Positions 6,710 to 9,467 of a stretch of 9,467 bases of DNA are shown in pieces. Location: NCBI GenBank assembly GCA_937951455.1, contig CALFBU010000180.1:1-9467 (forward strand). Direction: 5' to 3'. The notes under the pieces are model-generated. The model was not told the DNA's origin. It ran no database searches and was given only the letters and a program-made list of their open reading frames with translations. The number at the start of each line of letters is the position of its first letter. Position 1 is the first letter of the stretch. This DNA is from an uncultured Rhizobiaceae group bacterium. GTDB taxonomy: Bacteria; Pseudomonadota; Alphaproteobacteria; Rhizobiales; Rhizobiaceae. The translations under genes and the position numbers were made by a program.

Positions 6710-7356
6710 GCGTTATGGCTTGCCATCGCGCTGAGCATTTCGTCTAGTGATCTAATAGCGCCCGTCTGCAAATATGCCATCGCTTTTAGCGAGGCTTCGT
6801 GCGCCTCTATGCTTGAACCACCGACGCAATCTTCAATGACGCGGCAGAAGTAATCTCCTTGGTGCGCATCCACAAATGTATAGTGCACACAAACATCTGT
6901 CAGTGCGCCTACCAGTATAAGCGTATCAACTTTTAGGCCACGCAGAAGTATTTCCAAATCCGTTCCGTAAAACGAAGAATAACGGCGCTTGGGGATGAGA
7001 TAGTCATCCGGTCTAAAACCCATTTCCTTAACCGCGATATCCGTACCGGGATTATCATCCAGACAATGAATGTCTTCATCACCATCCAGCTCTCGACCAA
7101 AATCGCTTAAGTCTTTGCGATGGATTTCCTGAATGAAAATGACAGGAATATCGCATTCACGCGCCTTATCAATTGCAACACGTGCTTTAAGCATGCGCTC
7201 TTTGAACCCTTCCATATTCGGGATAGAACGCTCCTTGCTATCGTCAATAAAAGTACTGGCCTGAATATCAATAACGATTAAAGCGGCTTTACCTTCGATG
7301 AGTGCGCGTTGATTTTTCAGCAATTTAAGAGGCCCGTTTTGGAATTTTGTTTTCAA
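6706..7356 (-). CDS. Cysteine hydrolase, isochorismatase superfamily (substrate unknown)
   Basis: Cytosolic amide/ester hydrolase of the isochorismatase-like fold (relatives include nicotinamidase, N-carbamoylsarcosine amidase, RutB and biuret hydrolase). Seen: ALIVIDIQ at 25-32 (catalytic Asp30), [15 protein letters not shown] at 121-135 (Lys123), and [18 protein letters not shown] at 149-166 with the cis-peptide region and nucleophile Cys156, so the Asp-Lys-Cys triad is complete. Its length is typical. No ATG start exists. TTG at 7356 gives 216 residues but has no ribosome binding site and overlaps the upstream permease by 32 bases. TTG at 7323, one base after the permease stop, would give 205 residues through coupling and is equally plausible. 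It is last in the transporter operon, so it may deamidate or otherwise process the imported compound. That role is inferred, and the substrate cannot be read from sequence. Confidence 0.85.
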   Translation of the reverse strand: MKTKFQNGPLKLLKNQRALIEGKAALIVIDIQASTFIDDSKERSIPNMEGFKERMLKARVAIDKARECDIPVIFIQEIHRKDLSDFGRELDGDEDIHCLDDNPGTDIAVKEMGFRPDDYLIPKRRYSSFYGTDLEILLRGLKVDTLILVGALTDVCVHYTFVDAHQGDYFCRVIEDCVGGSSIEAHEASLKAMAYLQTGAIRSLDEMLSAMASHNA

Positions 7357-8017
7357 AATATTTAAAAATCATGATCAGCACTGCCGCCAAGACCAAATAA
7401 ATGAAAGCCACAAATAGCAACGGCTCATAAATTCTGTATGTTTCCTGACGGACGATGGAACTAACACCGAAGGCTTCATAAATCGTAATAGTCGCAGCTA
7501 GTGGTGTTGCTTTTAGTGTTAGAATGAACTCGCCTGTTAAAGTCGGGAACACGTTTTGTAACGCACGAGGAAGCCAAACGCGTCTTAGAATTTGAAAGGG
7601 CGACATGCCGATTGCGCGGGCCGCTTCCAACTCACCTTTTGGTACTCCGCGAAATGCACCGCGCATAATCTCGCCTTCATAGCCTGCAACGCTAATCGAG
7701 AAAGCAAGAATTGCGTAAGGAAATGCATCCCTTAAATAAGGCCAAAGAAAGCTTTCACGAATGCCGGGGATTGAAGGAAAAAGCGACCCCACTCCATAGT
7801 AAATCAACCAAAGCTGGATAAGCAAAGGCGTTCCGCGCACGACTGTGCAAAAGCCTTTTGCAAGCCAAGCGAGCGGGCGTGGGCCTGTCACCTGAACCAA
7901 ACCAATCGGGATAGCCAATGACATGCCGATGATAATTGAAATCACCAAAAGCTGAATGGTCAGCCAAGTACCCTCAACAAAGCGCGGAAAATATTCAGGA
8001 ACCCAATACCACTCCAT
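7325..8017 (-). CDS. Polar/basic amino-acid ABC transporter permease (HisM/OccM-like)
   Basis: Inner-membrane permease of the histidine/lysine/arginine/ornithine/opine importer family. The 230 residues have hydrophobic segments near 19-42, 60-80, 98-115, 155-180 and 200-220. The N-terminal EGTWLTIQLLVIS is typical of this family. The cytoplasmic EAA loop EAARAIGMSPFQILRRVWLP spans 131-150 and docks on the ATPase. The start is ATG at 8015-8017, four bases after the stop of the previous permease. A longer reading from 8071 would overlap that gene by 50 bases and add polar residues foreign to the family. It should pair with the other permease as a heterodimer. The exact solute is not determined. 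Confidence 0.92.
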   Translation of the reverse strand: MEWYWVPEYFPRFVEGTWLTIQLLVISIIIGMSLAIPIGLVQVTGPRPLAWLAKGFCTVVRGTPLLIQLWLIYYGVGSLFPSIPGIRESFLWPYLRDAFPYAILAFSISVAGYEGEIMRGAFRGVPKGELEAARAIGMSPFQILRRVWLPRALQNVFPTLTGEFILTLKATPLAATITIYEAFGVSSIVRQETYRIYEPLLFVAFIYLVLAAVLIMIFKYFENKIPKRAS

Positions 8018-8021
8018 GACG

Positions 8022-8735
8022 CTACGCCTGCTCCGGTTGGCCGCGCCTGTAATGGCGTTCGATGAAACCAAAGATTACATTGGAAACAAGGGTAACGCTC
8101 AGGTAGAGAGCGGCTGCGGCAAGATAAAGTGTTAAATAGGCTTTGGTTGAACCTGTAGCCTGTTTAGTAACCAGTGCCAGCTCACTAAAGCCAACGACAG
8201 CTAAAAGCGCTGTTTCTTTCGTTGCAATCAACCACAGGTTGGCAAGCCCTGGCAGAGCAAACGGTAACATAGCTGGAATTACAACACGCGTGTGACGCTT
8301 CCATGAGGACATGCCGATGGCTTTTGCCGCTTCAATCTGGCCAGTCGGCACAGCATGAAATGCGCCGCGAAATACTTCTGTTGTATAAGCACCTTGCACA
8401 AATCCAATGACGTATATTCCGGCGACAAGTGGATTGATATCAATCCGCTCAAAGCCAAAACTCTCAAGGATAAAATTCAGCAAATCTGAACCTGCGTAGT
8501 AAAGCAATAAAATGAGAACAAGTTCTGGAACAGCACGGATGAGCGTTGTGTATATCTCAAGAGACCATCTTAAAACTGGCCCGCCATAAATTTTGCCGAA
8601 CGCTCCAAAAAGACCAATACACAAGCCTAGTAAATAGGCACCAAATGCAATTTGAAGTGTACTCATTAGACCACGCAACAGCGCCCCGCCCCAACCTGGT
8701 GGCGAATAGCTCAGAATTTCCAATGCGTTTTCCAT
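8022..8735 (-). CDS. Polar/basic amino-acid ABC transporter permease (HisQ/OccQ-like)
   Basis: Partner permease of the importer. The 237 residues have an N-terminal PPGWGGALLRGLMSTLQIA segment at 12-30 typical of HisQ/OccQ proteins. Hydrophobic segments lie near 27-48, 63-82, 102-116, 152-172 and 201-225. The EAA loop EAAKAIGMSSWKRHTRVVIP spans 135-154. The ATG at 8733-8735 is preceded by TTGGAAA as a modest ribosome binding site. It follows the binding-protein gene after an 86-base spacer with two hairpins and precedes the second permease with 4 intervening bases. The arrangement suggests a heterodimeric channel for histidine, arginine, ornithine or opine-like compounds. Substrate inferred only at family level. 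Confidence 0.92.
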   Translation of the reverse strand: MENALEILSYSPPGWGGALLRGLMSTLQIAFGAYLLGLCIGLFGAFGKIYGGPVLRWSLEIYTTLIRAVPELVLILLLYYAGSDLLNFILESFGFERIDINPLVAGIYVIGFVQGAYTTEVFRGAFHAVPTGQIEAAKAIGMSSWKRHTRVVIPAMLPFALPGLANLWLIATKETALLAVVGFSELALVTKQATGSTKAYLTLYLAAAALYLSVTLVSNVIFGFIERHYRRGQPEQA

Positions 8736-8747
8736 GAGGTTTCCAAA

Positions 8748-8770
8748 TCACATGAATGAAAATCATGTGA
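8748..8770. repeat. Perfect 8-bp inverted repeat (hairpin) before the permease ribosome binding site
   Basis: TCACATGA and TCATGTGA pair perfectly around a 7-base loop (8756-8762). The element lies between the attenuator hairpin and the GGAAA ribosome binding site of the HisQ-like permease, ending 12 bases from its start codon. In RNA it could protect the 3' end of the binding-protein message, block exonucleases, or limit permease translation. As DNA it could bind a regulator. The repeat is seen; the role is open. Confidence 0.6.
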
Positions 8771-8779
8771 GACAATGTT

Positions 8780-8809
8780 TAAAAATCAGGGGGCCAATCT
8801 GCCCCCTGA
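8780..8809 (-). terminator. Intercistronic rho-independent terminator/attenuator after the binding-protein gene
   Basis: On the minus strand a 9-bp perfect stem TCAGGGGGC / GCCCCCTGA with a 6-base loop is followed directly by TTTTTAAA. It lies 12 bases beyond the binding-protein stop and before the permease genes. It fits the common pattern in which part of the transcripts stop after the binding protein, so that this protein outnumbers the membrane parts. The T-run is short, so read-through is expected. Confidence 0.8.
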
Positions 8810-8821
8810 AATCACTTTGGC

Positions 8822-9467
8822 TTAGTTGCCGCCGTAGATGTCGAAATCAAAATACTTCTTTGAAATCTTGTCGTAAGTGCCGTCTGCGCGAATTTTTGCA
8901 ATCGCTGCATTTACCTTGGCTTTCAGCTCGTCAGAACCTTTACGCATGCCAACACCAACGCCTGGGCCAAAGACTTCTACATCGTTTAGTTCGCCTTTGA
9001 TTTCAAAGTCTTTGCCAGCATCGCTTGTCAGGAAGGGTTGCATTGCGAGTGAATCGCCTACAACTGCATCAACACGTCCAGCTACCAAATCCTGATTATG
9101 CTCATCAAATGTGTTGTATGATTTTGCTTCTGCGTCAGTGAAATGCTTCTCAACATAGTTTGCGTGAATTGTGGAAACCTGCACACCAACAATCTTGCCT
9201 TTTACACTTTCAGGATCACCCGAAATGCTTGAGCTCTTTGGCGCCACGATAACAGCTGGTGTATTGTAGTATTTGTCGGAAAAATCGATGGTCTTCTTGC
9301 GCTCGTCTGTGATTGACATTGAAGCGATGATTACATCCATCTTCTTTGATACAAGTGCCGGAATGATACCATCCCATGCGATTTCAACAACGGTACATTC
9401 TTCGCCCATGGCTTCACAAAGCGCGTCCTTGATTTCAACTTCCCAGCCAGTCCATTTGCCGTCAGCA
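8822..9467 (-). CDS. Periplasmic amino-acid-binding protein of the transporter (partial, 5' end outside window)
   Basis: Extracellular solute-binding protein family 3 (LAO/HisJ/OccT-like), which captures a polar or basic amino acid in the periplasm and delivers it to the permeases. The C-terminal 214 residues are visible. The signal peptide and first strand lie beyond the right edge. In visible numbering: GWEVEIKDAL at 7-16, Cys17 and Cys24 in the C-x6-C spacing of the HisJ/LAO disulfide, AWDGIIPAL at 30-38, and ASMSITDERKKTIDFS at 48-63 with the Ser and Arg that in relatives hold the ligand carboxylate. Further on are VGVQVSTIHANYV and DAVVGDSLA, which carry the ligand-contacting Thr and Asp positions of this family. 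It ends with TAA at 8822-8824, followed by the attenuator hairpin. Basic amino acids or opines are the likeliest ligands, by family resemblance only. Confidence 0.93.
   Translation of the reverse strand, partial: ADGKWTGWEVEIKDALCEAMGEECTVVEIAWDGIIPALVSKKMDVIIASMSITDERKKTIDFSDKYYNTPAVIVAPKSSSISGDPESVKGKIVGVQVSTIHANYVEKHFTDAEAKSYNTFDEHNQDLVAGRVDAVVGDSLAMQPFLTSDAGKDFEIKGELNDVEVFGPGVGVGMRKGSDELKAKVNAAIAKIRADGTYDKISKKYFDFDIYGGN

Noticed and set aside
8018..8071. Longer start of the HisM-like permease at 8071
   Set aside because: It would overlap the preceding permease by 50 bases and add 18 polar residues. The ATG at 8017 directly gives the family N-terminus.
1..9467. Mobile elements, CRISPR arrays, tRNA or rRNA genes
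   Set aside because: No transposase or integrase coding sequence, no regularly spaced direct repeats and no tRNA-like cloverleaf were seen on either strand.

Overview
The window looks like one edge of a photosynthesis gene cluster from an alphaproteobacterial bacteriochlorophyll producer, probably an aerobic anoxygenic phototroph. The evidence is the minus-strand order bchI-bchD-bchO (magnesium chelatase subunits I and D plus the BchO accessory hydrolase), a BciB-type 8-vinyl reductase, and a DXS of alphaproteobacterial type. By eye the base composition is in the mid-to-upper 40s % GC, low for classical purple bacteria. I cannot name the genus from this alone.

Layout. Positions 1-3356 (minus strand): bchI, bchD and the first 166 codons of bchO, tightly packed and running off the left edge. 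Positions 3357-3422: a short divergent control region holding a 26-bp interrupted palindrome. Positions 3423-4673 (plus): bciB, a FrhB/FdhB-family iron-sulfur reductase. Positions 4674-4786: a promoter region with a TGT-N12-ACA palindrome of the CrtJ/PpsR operator type. Positions 4787-6709 (plus): dxs. It meets the next operon tail to tail with a 4-base overlap. Positions 6706-9467 (minus): a polar/basic amino-acid ABC transporter operon, transcribed as substrate-binding protein (5' end beyond the window), permease, permease, then a cysteine hydrolase of the isochorismatase superfamily. A hairpin terminator/attenuator and a second hairpin lie between the binding-protein gene and the first permease gene.

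How the genes work together. BchI and BchD, with BchH (not in the window), insert Mg2+ into protoporphyrin IX. BchO is a conserved accessory of that locus. BciB reduces the 8-vinyl group of the (proto)chlorophyllide intermediate. DXS supplies isoprenoid precursor for the pigment tail, carotenoids and quinones. Operator-like palindromes before bchI/bciB and before dxs suggest shared oxygen/light control; this is an inference from sequence pattern. The transporter and hydrolase operon is a separate nutrient-uptake module, probably marking the edge of the photosynthesis cluster. No ATPase gene for it is present in the window.

No rRNA, tRNA, CRISPR array, insertion sequence or phage gene was recognised. 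No gene-free stretch exceeds about 115 bases. I see no clearly new system. The most interesting points are the regulatory palindromes and the hydrolase attached to the amino-acid transporter.
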